Part shown: positions 43,491 to 54,185 of the stretch, in pieces
Position numbering within the stretch: the stretch's first letter is position 1
Layout: every line of letters begins with the position of its first letter
Assembly: GCA_023052935.1 (NCBI GenBank)
Contig: CM041298.1
Span: forward strand, 64,939,838-65,003,837
Reading direction: 5' to 3'
Length of the DNA: 64,000 bases
Origin: Piezodorus guildinii
Taxonomy: Eukaryota > Arthropoda > Insecta > Hemiptera > Pentatomidae
The notes under the pieces: generated by a model
What the model was told of the DNA's origin: nothing
The model's input: the letters and a program-made list of their open reading frames with translations, nothing else
Database searches by the model: none
Program-made: the position numbers and the translations under genes

Positions 43491-43804
43491 TAAATAATTT
43501 CTATTATTAATATATTTTTCTCAGCGTTCGTTGGCTTTGGCACCTTGCCAAGGGCTAGTGAAAGTTGACCTTTAACAATCAAGACTTTTAGTCTCAGTAA
43601 CGAGTAACACTGCTTTCTGCATCTCTTCTTAAATAGTGAGGGAAAGATTCAGTTTCTTTATTGAGTCTATAGTCAATATAATATGAGTTCATAGGCATTA
43701 TTATTATAACCATTAAAACCACTATAAATTGCCTGATTTTTTCGGTTACTTTAAGACTTACTTAGACGAACGCTCGAAGTGTTAATCATAAAAGTATTAC
43801 CGTA

Positions 43805-44052
43805 ATGGCTTCAGTTAAATTACGAATTCCTCTCTATTCACTCATAACAATTCAGAATGTTCGTAAAATTCCCTATGCTGCTTACTTAGGCACGAGTGAA
43901 ATCACACATAACGATTTCAGTGTACCATCGATCGCCGAATCTAGGTATCTTTCTTTACATGACAAACTCATTCCCGATAACTCACGGAGTCTGAAAACAA
44001 AAATGTCACCGGTATTTTCGGATTTAGAATTCATAAAAGTATTTAACTAATT
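43805..44052 (+). pseudogene. Diverged Jockey-like RT C-terminal scrap
   Basis: NVRKIPYAAYLGTSEITHND, then FSVPSIAESRYLSLHDKLI, parallels ILRKILNAPYFVTNQLIHKD and the LARTRYHSFHNKL part of Jockey RT C-termini. It is much more diverged than the other copies, so it is older or from another family. Confidence 0.45.
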
Positions 44053-44345
44053 GTTAGTTCCTCTACAAATGTTTTATATCAGTTAATCATTGTTGTTTCA
44101 CATTTACTACTAACGTCGCTTATTATTAATGTTGTTAATTGGAATTAAAATTCATTTTATTTACAATTACCTTATGGTTTTACTTTTTTTCCCGTCGCTA
44201 ATGAATTGTCTTATTTTGATTGAATATGTAACTAATTTTTTTCTGGTCAATTTATTTGAATTTCAAATTTTTATACATATTTAACGAATATTATCTTTTT
44301 AACATGGAAAGCGAAATGGCTTCTAGAAGGATAATTAATTAGATT

Positions 44346-44983
44346 GCACAGACTCCTTATCGGCCCTGCTCAGCTTGAAGCGCCTTTTCTCTACCGACTC
44401 TCTTATTCAAAATATTCTATTATCACTGCAGTCCACAATAGTTTCCAATAATTCAGTTTTTTTCGTCTGGGTACCGAGCCACTGCGGTATAGTTGGCAAT
44501 GAACTCGCAGATCGTGCAGCCAAAGAAGCAATAACAGATGGCATTCCCTTTACTGGGGTTCCTGTTGGCGACTATGTTTCAATCATTAAGCAGCGGATTC
44601 GGTCGAAGTGGGGAAAGATTTAGCATGACACTGCTGACAACAAATTAAGGGAAATAAGAAGGGACATCTCCCATTGGCATTCGTCCCTACGACAAAAGCG
44701 AAGGGAATAGGTTATCCTGGCGCGCCTGCGTATTGGGCACACCCGACTAACTCACGGACATCTCATGGCACAACATATTTTGACAGAGTGTAGGGCTTAT
44801 GATACTCACAGAGCACATACTGCAATTGACACTAACTTACCAACCGTTTTACAAGACAACATACAGACAACTGCAAAACTTTTTGACTTCCTACGACAGA
44901 CTGACTTGTACAATAGACTATAATATTTAATCCATTTATAAAAAGTGATTTAAGGCGAAAATAACCCAAGTGGTTTACGCCGA

Positions 44984-45045
<62 letters not shown>
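44346..45045 (+). mobile_element. I-clade LINE 3' fragment with long polyA tail
   Basis: 5'-truncated in RNase H: TDSLSALLSLKRLF, VFFVWVPSHCGIVGN, ELADRAAKEA, a stop at 44621, then VILARLRIGHTRLTHGHLMA and HILTECRAYD. The first Cys pair of the terminal CCHC motif is deleted. The 3' end 'tggtttacgccgac' is followed by about 61 A. The flanks share ttagatt (44339-44345 and 45046-45052; aattagatt if tail A's are counted), a likely TSD. Related to but distinct from the element at 1900-6782. Confidence 0.8.
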
Positions 45046-45047
<2 letters not shown>

Positions 45048-45054
45048 AGATTTT

Positions 45055-46010
45055 TAATTTCAAGGAAATCGATAGTTTTTGGTATCAGTCTACGCGAGAT
45101 ATTTAAAGAGTATTTATATGAACTCTTTGGAAATAATATTATTAATTTTTTTATGTTCCTTAAAAAATATATATATCCATATTTTTCAGTCAGCAATACT
45201 TTATTTTCTTTTTTCTCTCATACGTTTCAGCATATTACCGTTTTTAAGGATGCTACGTAAGAGAGAAAAAATAAAATAAAAGGATTTTTGAGTGAAAAAA
45301 AAAATATGGAGGATTGGAGCCGGTGGCTGAACGCTCCCCTACGCTGATACGGCACAACAGGGAGAAGCAAAAGAAGAAGAAGAAGAGTGAAAAATATGGA
45401 TACATTTTTTTTATTTATATGAACCTACAAATAAATTTATTCACTCAAATAAATTACATATATAACAAAAATGAATTATTATTTATTTTGACTGAAATTA
45501 TCTATACCACACTACATTGGTATATTCTATGTTTTATATAATAATAAATCGTTGTCGTTTTGCCTTCTTTAGTAATGGAATGTAGCTCATTAATACAGTT
45601 GTTAATTTCATGTTATTTATGATTGCTTTATTTTATTACTTGTGGGTTGATTTTCCATCACTGATGAATTTTCGTATTTAAATTAACGTAACTAATTTAT
45701 GGATATTTAACCATAAAAATCATAAGTTTTTCTTTGTATTTTCTATAGATTTTTCTATGATATACTTACATGGAGAGTAGATAAGCTTAAAGAAGGATTC
45801 ATTATTTTTTTTAATTAAAAAAAGTAACAGTTTTTCAGTATCAGTCTCATTAGAATATTTCAATAGAATTTATGTGGAATATTTAGAATTTTTTTTTTTT
45901 TTTTTATTATTATTAGGTTGTAACTGAAATCGTCTCTACCACTCAGCATTTGTATATTTTATGTTTATTTGTATTGTAATGAATGCGATTGTATTTAAAT
46001 ATTATATTGA
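45055..46010 (+). repeat. Diverged direct duplication in AT-rich sequence
   Basis: 'atagtttttggtatcagtct' near 45073 and 'cagtttttcagtatcagtct' near 45830, and 'tgactgaaattatctatacc' near 45490 and 'gtaactgaaatcgtctctac' near 45918, occur in the same order. The unit is some 450 bp in the first copy and shorter in the second. An (AAG)n run lies at 45372-45390. No gene. Confidence 0.45.
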
Positions 46011-46384
46011 ATATAAAATCACCACACTTTTAATGTTAATAACGTTCAATGTTTTCACAGGAGGTAAAAAAAAAAAAAAAAAAGATAAAAGAATACTTCT
46101 TCTATGGGTTTCTGATAGAATAAAAATATACAATATAAATTTGAAAGTCGTAAAATACAACATGAAAGGTGAAACGATATTTATGTTTTCTATTATTTTC
46201 TTTTTATTAGTTATGTTTTTGGATGAATCAAGCAGATTGTGTTCTAAACCATTACCAATGCATTGAGAGTATTTTATAAGGATATTTCTTTAAAGAAATA
46301 TTAAATTTTATTTGAAAATATAGTCATTTGAAAATTAACCCAGATATTAATTAATTAACTGAGCTGATAAATTGTTAATATAGT

Positions 46385-46470
46385 GGTTGTAAAATGGCTT
46401 TGGACATTGTTGGATTCCTGAGACACTTTCCGAGATCCAATCCCGCCTCCCAGACGAGAAATTCCTGACA
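46385..46470 (+). repeat. Possible tRNA-like SINE head
   Basis: A-box-like tggttgtaaaatggctttgg and B-box-like gagatccaatccc are spaced as in a tRNA gene. No body shared with families A or B was recognised. Confidence 0.3.
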
Positions 46471-46723
46471 TAATTAGCCATAATACGAGCCTAACTTAAC
46501 CTCCACAAATTAATTATAATTTTATAAACAATAAAATACAGGTACTTCAATCGATTTTTCATCCAAGTTCAATAATTTCTGGTACTAATTGTACCAATTA
46601 AAATTTTATGGTTGTGGATTGTATGATAAAAAATAATTATAAAAACTTTAAATTTAGATTCTGCCCAGAATAAGGGACCTCCAAGTCGTTTTACAAGTAA
46701 ATTTAAGATAGACAGCGGCTTAC

Positions 46724-46889
46724 CTAAGCGCCTTCTTCGTGTCTTCTCGAACGGGGCCGCTCAGACTCGGCAGTCTCCTCCAGCTGCTTCTATATTTTAT
46801 TTTGTAAAACTTGGGAGAACCTACATTCTTAAAATTGAGTCCCTCTATCGTGACCGGGAATCGTATATCACCACAAATATCGTCACGGA
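46724..46889 (-). CDS. Candidate minus-strand exon
   Basis: A GC-richer island inside the host intron, on the opposite strand. On the minus strand it is bounded by TATGTTTTTGTAG (acceptor) and CTTAG|GTAAGC (donor). The 166-bp segment is open in one frame: RDDICGDIRFPVTIEGLNFK, NVGSPKFYKIKYRSSWRRLP, SLSGPVREDTKKALR. I do not recognise it. It could be an exon of a nested gene or an element relic; one short frame is weak evidence. Confidence 0.3.
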
Positions 46890-47084
46890 CTACAAAAACA
46901 TACAACCGGGGCGAAATCTCAATTCACACTGACGCTATAGCAAAAAACAAAAGACTGTCGAATCAAACATCTGTGCCGTATCCAAGGCTCAATCTAATTA
47001 AATTTAAATCAAAATAAATATTATTATTTTTAATTCGCGTAATCGCGAACAATTTCATTAATTTTGATTTATCATTTTTAATAA

Positions 47085-47385
47085 TGAAAAATATTTTTCA
47101 AAATATGAGAGTTTGAGATGCGTAGAATCCGAATTACGAATAAAAAAAATTTGTTTCTTCTAATTAATAATTATTCTTAATAATTATAATTACAAATGTT
47201 TAGAGCGGTTCAATGGAGAATTAAATTTCTGACCAAATAAAAAAAGAATCATGGAAATTGGTTAAAAACTAGCTTAGACATTGCGTTTTGAAATGCGGTA
47301 GTGATATGATATGATTCTTTGAATTAGTGCTTTTCATATTAAAAATAATATACCATTGTGTATAATTTGCGGTGTTTTTATCTAA
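47085..47385 (-). repeat. Dispersed repeat family X (copy 3)
   Basis: The minus strand carries 'ttattcgtaattcggattct' and then 'accaatttccatgattcttt', as in copies 1 and 2, and 'attatacacaatggtatatt' at its far end. Shorter than copy 2. Confidence 0.55.
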
Positions 47386-47494
47386 GTTTAATAATCTATT
47401 TATGATGAAGTTTTTCAGGAATTTTAATGATTTATTGCATTATATTTCTTTAAAATGCTCTAATTTTTTTTTTTTTTTTATTCCTTTTATATGA

Positions 47495-47778
47495 TTGTTG
47501 TTTATTTTTTATTTATTTAACGTCACTTTATGCACTATGGCTAATCGACGATGCTACAGTGGGAGTCGTAAATTTTGCCTATCCAGGTTTTATTAGGATA
47601 GGGATCTTTAACGAGTACCTGAATCGCACAGGCTCGGACCACCTTTTAAGTCCCTCCGAAGGACGGCGTAACTAAGGATTTTTACTCCCATTAAAAAATC
47701 TAGGACCACCTGCGGGTTTGAACCGTGACCTTTAGCATGGAGGCTGTTACGCTAGCCACCAGCTACAAGTGATTCCGT
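47495..47778 (-). mobile_element. tRNA-derived SINE, family A (copy 2)
   Basis: The minus strand starts with an A-box-like tagctggtggctagcgta and a B-box-like ggttcaaaccc, then 'ggagtaaaaatccttagtta', 'ggtggtccgagcctgtgcga' and the tail 'cgattagccatagtgcataa' with agtgacgtta. It agrees with copy 1 along its whole length. Confidence 0.8.
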
Positions 47779-47889
47779 TTATATGATTTATAACTATATT
47801 TAATAATACATTAAGTAAATATGGTGAAAGACAAATGACAAAACAAAATAAGTGTGGAACAATTAATCTATGTTTTTGTAGTTTTTTTC

Positions 47890-48845
47890 CCTCTTCATAT
47901 ATCTTTATTCACACCTGTCAGAAGCTACCTGACAATCAGCAAACGTGCTGTACGATTATACAAACATGTTGGGCATGACGAAGGAAAGTGCCCAGCAGCA
48001 CCCTTCCTAGGCTTTAACTTAGCAGAGGAGGTCTCTCATCCAGCTTCTCTTTAGCCTTTTTCTGATTATCATTTAAGCTGTTTATCAGTCTATTATCGTG
48101 TCCGTTAAGTTTACTGTGAAAACAAGTTTAGAGTGTTCGTATATGTTGGTCAACTGTTGGTTGTTGTAAGTCCGTATGTAGGGTTTTGTTGTGAAGCGTA
48201 AGACGATATTGGCTTAAGTAGGTATGTGTGTTTATTCATTTTCGGTCTAATTTTTAATTTTACTGATTTATATAAAATAGAGTAGAGTACTTTCAGTCGG
48301 TGGTTTAGAGTCTGTCTTTTCATCTTGACATGTGGGCCCCAAGTCATCCTTCGATCGAGTGTCAGTCCTAGGTAATGTACAGAGTTGGTCTGAGAAATTT
48401 GGTTGCGTCGATAAAAATTGGTGGGCAAGTGTTTTGTCGTAGTGTGAAAGTTACGTGTTTTGATTAATCGTGATTTAAACGAATTTTCCAAGAGTGCACC
48501 AATTTCGTAGTAGCATTTTGTACAATCAGTGAGGCCAGTACAGGATCGCCGTTTAATGTTAAAATTGTAGTATCATCTGCGTAAGTGGCAGTCAATGTGG
48601 TAGAGGGAGTTAGTATGTCATGTGTTTATACAATGAATAAGAGAGGAGCAAGTGATACTCCTGCCTAGACTGGTCGGATTGAAGAAATTTCCGAGCCCTG
48701 CCGAACAGAGAAAAACCTATCGAAGAGGAAAGAGTGAATAAGATAGTACGTGTAAGGTAGCTCTTGAGTTTAAAGAAAAGACCTTCGTGCCAGACTTAAT
48801 TAAACGTTGGGGCAACATCCAAAAATACCTCAGTTGCGTATTATT
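47890..48845 (-). pseudogene. Jockey-clade RT fragment and 3'UTR
   Basis: Reading on the minus strand from 48840: VWHEGLFFKLKSYL (RT motif A region), then after frame changes YADDTTILTLNGDPVLASLI with the catalytic YADD, KIRLNQN, and HYLGLTLDRRMTWGPHVK in the frame 48150-48491. The 3'UTR has 'gtgctgctgggcactttcct'. It belongs to the same subfamily as 60785-61357 and the fragment at 250-1899. Confidence 0.78.
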
Positions 48846-49422
48846 ATTTATTTTTATTTTTTTAGTGCTCCGGCAATAAAGTAACTCTATGTAATATATG
48901 TTAGCACTACATTTCATAGATATTTATAAAAATTAACTAGATTGTTTTGCCGATTTTAGATGTCATAGTTGAGGTCTTTATTAACTATAAGTTATAAATT
49001 TATTTTTCAAAATCTCAATTCGTATTGTGGTGGAGACTTGATTTAAAAAAGCTTAATTTTTTAAAAAATATGAATTTATATGTAAAATAATGTAAAATCT
49101 ATCCGAGTACAAGATGTAATTGGAAAAGTTTCACTCATTTTCCATATCTAAATATTCAGAAAATTGAAAATATGAAAACCTATTCATAACATGTTTGCCA
49201 CATATCTGGACATTCACTTTTGTATGATTGTAGTTACTCTGGATAATAAATAGAACAACAATTGATTAACTAAAGATTCCCTCGTTCAAAAAAAAAAAAT
49301 TTATGCTGCGCTGATTTCTGATGTACGGTTAGAAATATATGTGTGTTAGGTTGAACAAATTTACAGTAAAAAATGGATGTGTGTAACAATCACCTAAGAT
49401 TTATGCTCTATTTTACATATTA
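48846..49422. other. No gene seen
   Basis: AT-rich sequence with a short A-tract near 49290. No element recognised. Confidence 0.45.
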
Positions 49423-49435
49423 AATTCCCTTTCCT

Positions 49436-50867
49436 AGATGGTGCTTTATGACTATAAATAACCAATATTGAGGTAGATCAGCCTACCGACAATGCTAAAC
49501 CCCCCAAAGACAAACCACCTCCAATATTCATTAACGGCATCCAAGATTACCAAGGTTGCGTCACATTTTTAAAAACTAAATCGTCTCCAATTTCATTTTA
49601 CCTTAAAACTACACTGAAGGGGGGAACTGTTTACCCCTCTACCTCAGAAGTATATCGAAAATTAGTAAGCAGCCTTAAGAAATCAGAAGCTGATTTTTAT
49701 ACTTATCAACTTCCTGAAGACAAAAACCACAGGATAGTCGTAAAAAACCTCCACCACACTACTCCTATTTTGGAAATTAGAAAAAGATATAGAAAAATAT
49801 GGTTATATATTTCAGAAACATAACTAATGTGATTTCTAGGTTAAAAATACCACTCCCTATGTTTTTCGCTGACATCTCGAAATCAACCTTCAATGAGAAA
49901 AGTTTAGAAATTCAATCTATTTTTTACACAAAAATAAGAGTTGAAGAACCCAGAGAAAGAAGAGTCATACCACAGTGTATCAGGTGCCAGCTGTACGGTC
50001 ACACGAAGTCGTACTATAACCACCCCCACGTTGTGTGAGATGTAGTCTTAGCCACGACAGCGCAAATTGTACGAAGGCAAAGGAAACACCAGCGACATGC
50101 GCAACTGCCAGGAAGAACATCCAGCCAACTACCGTGGGTACCAAGATCTGAAGGAGTTGAGGATTAAACGAGCTTCACGAACACACCGCTCCGAACGACC
50201 TCATCCTCCACCACGAAGTTACGAAGAATTTCCAGATTCCAACCTACCATCACAGAATTACCAATAAGACCAGAAATACCATCACACACTCTACATTGAT
50301 AGAGTCACCAGTTCAGCAGCTGAGAGCTCCGACTCGACAACAGGAACCAACACTCCAACCATTGGGGACACCAATCCAGTCTCTGGTACCACCAATCCAG
50401 CCACGGGAATCATAAGCCCTCCAGATGGGACCAAATTATTCTTTTCCGCCTTCCAAAAACGAACCAACAGGCTCGGGTGTGAGGAGGGAAATACATCAGC
50501 AGCCGTCTTCAGGTAAAAATTCATCCCAAATTTCACAAATAATTAGAGGGTTGAATAATCTGATCCAGTCCCTTTTGAGCCTTCTCCAAGAGCTCGCTTA
50601 CTTCACTCAAGCTACGAACCCTTCAAATATCCCCTAATCGTATAATGATAGCCTTATTAACACTCTGACATAAAATGAAGACTTCAATTATTTAAATAAT
50701 GCTGGACATCATATATAAAAAAAAAAAAAAACCTGACGAGAAGACGTGCTGCTGGGTACTGTCCTTCCTCATGCCTGTCATGTCATTATTTTGTTTATTA
50801 TTCTATCCTATTTCCTGATTGTCACATACTGCTGACAGGTGCAAATCAATAAATAAAGTGAAAAAAA
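49436..50867 (+). mobile_element. ORF1-only Jockey derivative with 13-bp TSD
   Basis: aattccctttcct (49423-49435) and aattcccttccct (50868-50880), one mismatch, bracket the insertion. Inside are ORF1 (5'-truncated), about 80 bp of spacer with an A15 run (50717-50731), the family 3'UTR ('gtgctgctgggtactgtcct') and AATAAA-rich tail. There is no trace of endonuclease or RT. A minus-strand fragment at 59955-60178 has the same ORF1-end/3'UTR junction, so this form was copied more than once. Confidence 0.8.
49465..50637 (+). pseudogene. Jockey ORF1 (zinc-knuckle RNA-binding protein), broken
   Basis: The frames read PPPIFINGIQDYQGCVTFLK, DFYTYQLPEDKNHRIVVKNL, then after a frameshift VISRLKIPLPMFFADISKS and RVIPQCIRCQLYGHTKSYYN. 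The first zinc knuckle has Tyr in place of its last Cys, and the second is frameshifted. The last frame ends IIRGLNNLIQSLLSLLQELA..NIP, matching the C-terminus of the ORF1 at 61552. The domain order is that of Jockey ORF1. Confidence 0.75.
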
Positions 50868-50909
50868 AATTCCCTTCCCTAACTTATATATATTTTTTCT
50901 ATAATCTTT

Positions 50910-51510
50910 AGCTATCCAACAGTATATTACACATCTATATTTCTATTCTTGTTTACAGGGGGGAGAAAAATGACCTAAACAATATTTTTGCTCTTTTCTC
51001 CATTAGTTGGTAAGCAAATTCGTTTAACTTTTATATTTAACCGTTTAATGTCAATACTTAAGAACATGATGTTTTTTGTTTTTTTTTCAAAATACCGGCA
51101 TTTAAGCACTTTCAGGCTATTTCAATTAGAATGAACCCTATATCTTATTAAATATCATTAAATTTTACTTCGACAAAGCGAGTTTAATCAAAATCGTTAG
51201 AGCCGTTTTTGAGAATATTGCAAAATTAATAGTATAAAGTGGCTCTTCTGGTTAGCTGATTTTTTTTTTTGAAAAAATATCTATAACATCTAGGGCGTTT
51301 AGTTGCCTTAAATATGATATTTCAGTTTCTTACGAATTTTCGTTTTTGCGCATAGACTTACCACACAACTACCACAGACCTTTTTTTAGTACTTGGTAAT
51401 TTAGACTCAAGGAACCCTAAAACGTGTACAACTTGTATTAGAAAATTTACACGATCGCAATACTTTCCCTTTTTCAATATAGGTTCATGAAAGTAATATT
51501 ATTTTTTTAA
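50910..51510 (+). repeat. Family Y repeat, dispersed copy
   Basis: 'ccaacagtatattacacatc', 'aaatcgttagagccgttttt', 'ctaaaacgtgtacaacttgt' and a decayed terminal hairpin (atactttccctt / ttcatgaaagta) follow the order of 27190-27960. Confidence 0.65.
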
Positions 51511-51591
51511 GATACGTAAATTTATATTAAATAACGAACGAATAATATTATCTGACCAATAACAACAAATCAAAAGTAAAGGAACAAACGA

Positions 51592-51990
51592 ATGATATTT
51601 AATCTAAATGCCAAAGCAACCTCTCTTTGGAATTTCATCCTTCCTGAGATCCGTCATGGAAGAACTGCTTCCTCCTTCAAATCGCTCCTTTTTAACCCAA
51701 GTCAAACAGACTATAACCTCAAACTGCAGAAGCTAGAAAATACCATTTTTTTAAAATTTATTTTTATATTATTTTAATTATCATTAATGAAGTAGCTGAA
51801 TTGTATATTTATTTCATTCTAAGAGCCTGATTTGTAAAGATGTACATATTTTATAACCTCAATTAATTATTTTAGTTTAGCTATTTGTTGTTTCGGTCAT
51901 CTCCGTCATCAAATCTGTATTTTTATTTTTCATTTTTATTTATAAAGGGAATTTAGCTGCAGGGTAATAAAAATGTTTTTCATTTCATCT
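51592..51990 (+). pseudogene. LINE C-terminal fragment (LWN-LP type) and 3' end
   Basis: IFNLNAKATSLWNFILPEIR then GRTASSFKSLLFN has the LWNxxxPxxIR-SFK pattern. The 3' side ends 'gggtaataaaaatgttttt'. Same class as 33130-33372 (minus) but a different family. Confidence 0.5.
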
Positions 51991-52374
51991 ATACCGTGTT
52001 AAACATATCACAAAGTCATTCATCGTTAATATCTCTTTGAAACGTTCAATGCTTAGAATCGCTATCACATCGAGGTGGGAAAAAACAAATTCGCTATCGA
52101 TCTAATTTTTTTTTTTTTTTTGGCATAGGAACCTCATTTCGTTAAAAATAATGGCTAAGCATGAGCCTTTAAAGGCCTATAAGCATTTTGGCCCATATTA
52201 TCTGAGAAAATAAGGTATCGTGGAGGATGCCTTGGAGGAGATATCCGGCCATCTCGGGGACCCACTTTAGCTCTTAGGACCTACCATCTGCATAATATAT
52301 GTATATCGTCGCCTCTGGTTTAAAATCTTTTCAAGGGATGAGAAGTTTTTTAACATAAGGACGGTAATGCACAG

Positions 52375-52435
52375 GGTATGATGTGGTGGTACTACCAGTG
52401 CTCAACAGATGCACTGGGATTCAATCCCCATTTTT
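52375..52435 (+). repeat. Possible tRNA-like SINE head
   Basis: A-box-like atgatgtggtggtactacc and B-box-like gggattcaatcccc followed by a T-run. The preceding 250 bp ('ggccatctcggggacccact') are also GC-richer and may belong to the same repeat. Confidence 0.35.
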
Positions 52436-52619
52436 TTATTAATTTATTATAAAAACTATTTATTAATTATAGGTTGATTAATTAAGATCACAACTTTCTT
52501 CACTCAATTCTAACGATACGGCCATGGCCATTCTCAAGGAATCCTAATACCTTTTGTTTATAATTTAAAAGTAATATTAAAGTAAATTAATATTACAGTA
52601 AATTAATATAAAAAATAAA

Positions 52620-52622
<3 letters not shown>

Positions 52623-52671
<49 letters not shown>
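52623..52671. repeat. (TA)n microsatellite
   Basis: Uninterrupted TA repeats. Confidence 0.95.
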
Positions 52672-52672
<1 letters not shown>

Positions 52673-52751
52673 AACATAAATTTAAAAACTATTTATTAAC
52701 TTAGAATAAATAAAATATTTATTATGTTTTAAAATTACTAATTCTGAAAGA

Positions 52752-53980
52752 TATCCCTACCGATCCCGATACATTTCTGGCAACATTTGCTGATGATACC
52801 GCCATTTTGTCATCCAATTCCGATCCTGAAGTAGCATCGATTAATTTACAAAATCACCTTTCCCTTGTCGAAGACTGGTGTAACGCTTGGCGTATTAAGG
52901 TGAACGAAAACAAGTGCTCACACGTCACATTCACTCTTCGACGCAAATCCTGTCCAACGGTTTATTTAAATTCCCTACCGCTTCCTTCCTCTGACACAGT
53001 CCGGTATCTTGGCTTTTTACTAGACAAAAGACTGACGTGGAACCCACACACAAGACTTAAAAGAAAAGAACTTAACCGCAGATTCGGCCAGTTATACAGA
53101 CTACTAAATAGAAAATCTCATCTTACAGTTGACAACAAATTACTAATATACAAGACAGTACTGAAACCAATATGGACCTACGGACTTGAACTGTGGGGGA
53201 CAGCTAAACATTCTAACATCAAACGCATCCAATCCTTCCAATCCAAAGTTCTCCGAACAATAGTTAATGCTCCTTATTACGTTACCAACTCTACCCTACA
53301 CCACGACCTTAAAATTCCATTTATTTTAGACATGGTACCATCCAAATTTTCCAAATTTCATCAGAACCTTAGTCATCATCCTAACCCTCTAGCACAATCC
53401 CTATCCAGTACCACCCATCCCTATAATCCTCCTCGAAGATTGAAACGGCAGTGGCCGCGAGACGTATTGTAAACGTTTAAATTGGAGTTCTGACACTGGT
53501 CAGATCCTCCACTCATGTAATGTATGTTTGTGGCTATTACGCCCTAGTTCGGCCTCCACTGATTCACACCAGTGACGCGGCTGAGAGCGAGGGTCTAGGA
53601 TCTTTTGGATTCCGCTTTTTCCTCCACAAGTGGGGGGAAAAGCCCAGTCTGGGGTCCCTCTATAGCACTTGTATATTTTGTATATAGTTATGTTTGTTTG
53701 AATGATGTTTGTTTATCTGCAAACTTTTATTTATCTCAATTATAGGTTAATGTTTTGTTTTGTTTTGTTTTTATATTTATTATTATTTAATTCTATATAT
53801 ATCATTTATTTGTATTTATCTCAGTTATAGGTTGTTGTTTGTTTTCTTATTTTGTATATATATTATATTTTATTTGTTTGACTTTATCATTGTATATATT
53901 GTGTGAATGGGATCATATATCACTATTACTAATGTTCATATAGAAACAAATTGTAATATATCTCAATAAAAAAAAAAAAA
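52752..53980 (+). mobile_element. Young 5'-truncated Jockey copy with perfect TSD
   Basis: attctgaaaga occurs exactly at 52741-52751 and 53982-53992, flanking the insert and its polyA tail (about 53968-53981). The RT frame is open from the first base to the stop at 53470. The 3'UTR (53473-53967) has a well-conserved GC-richer part, 'ggattccgctttttcctcca', also present at 36020-36065. An open frame and perfect TSD point to a recent insertion. Confidence 0.88.
52754..53472 (+). CDS. Jockey reverse transcriptase, C-terminal part
   Basis: The open frame starts in RT motif C: TFLATFADDTAILSSNSD, with both catalytic Asp of FADD. It goes on with WCNAWRIKVNENKCSHVTFT, RYLGFLLDKRLTWNPHTRLK, KPIWTYGLELWGTAKHSN and the C-terminal PPRRLKRQWPRDVL. 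No stops or frameshifts occur, but endonuclease and RT motifs A and B are absent because of 5' truncation. There is no own start codon context; any translation would be incidental. Confidence 0.82.
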
Positions 53981-54185
53981 AATTCTGAAAGAAGTTACCT
54001 CTTTCCTTATTTACAAAGTAGATTTAAGACGTTAAAACCAATCCCGATATATTTTTTTTTTTTTAACATATTTATTGATATTTACAACTGTATTATTATA
54101 TACAACAAGTAAATGTGATGGACATAGTAAACTGATATGAGTCACATGTAGAGACGCTACCCATTGGCAGCACTCTAAAAGTATT

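Noticed and set aside
45961..46266. 101-codon frame with a polyK stretch
   Set aside because: The Lys run is an A-tract and the remainder is AT-driven hydrophobic sequence without motifs.
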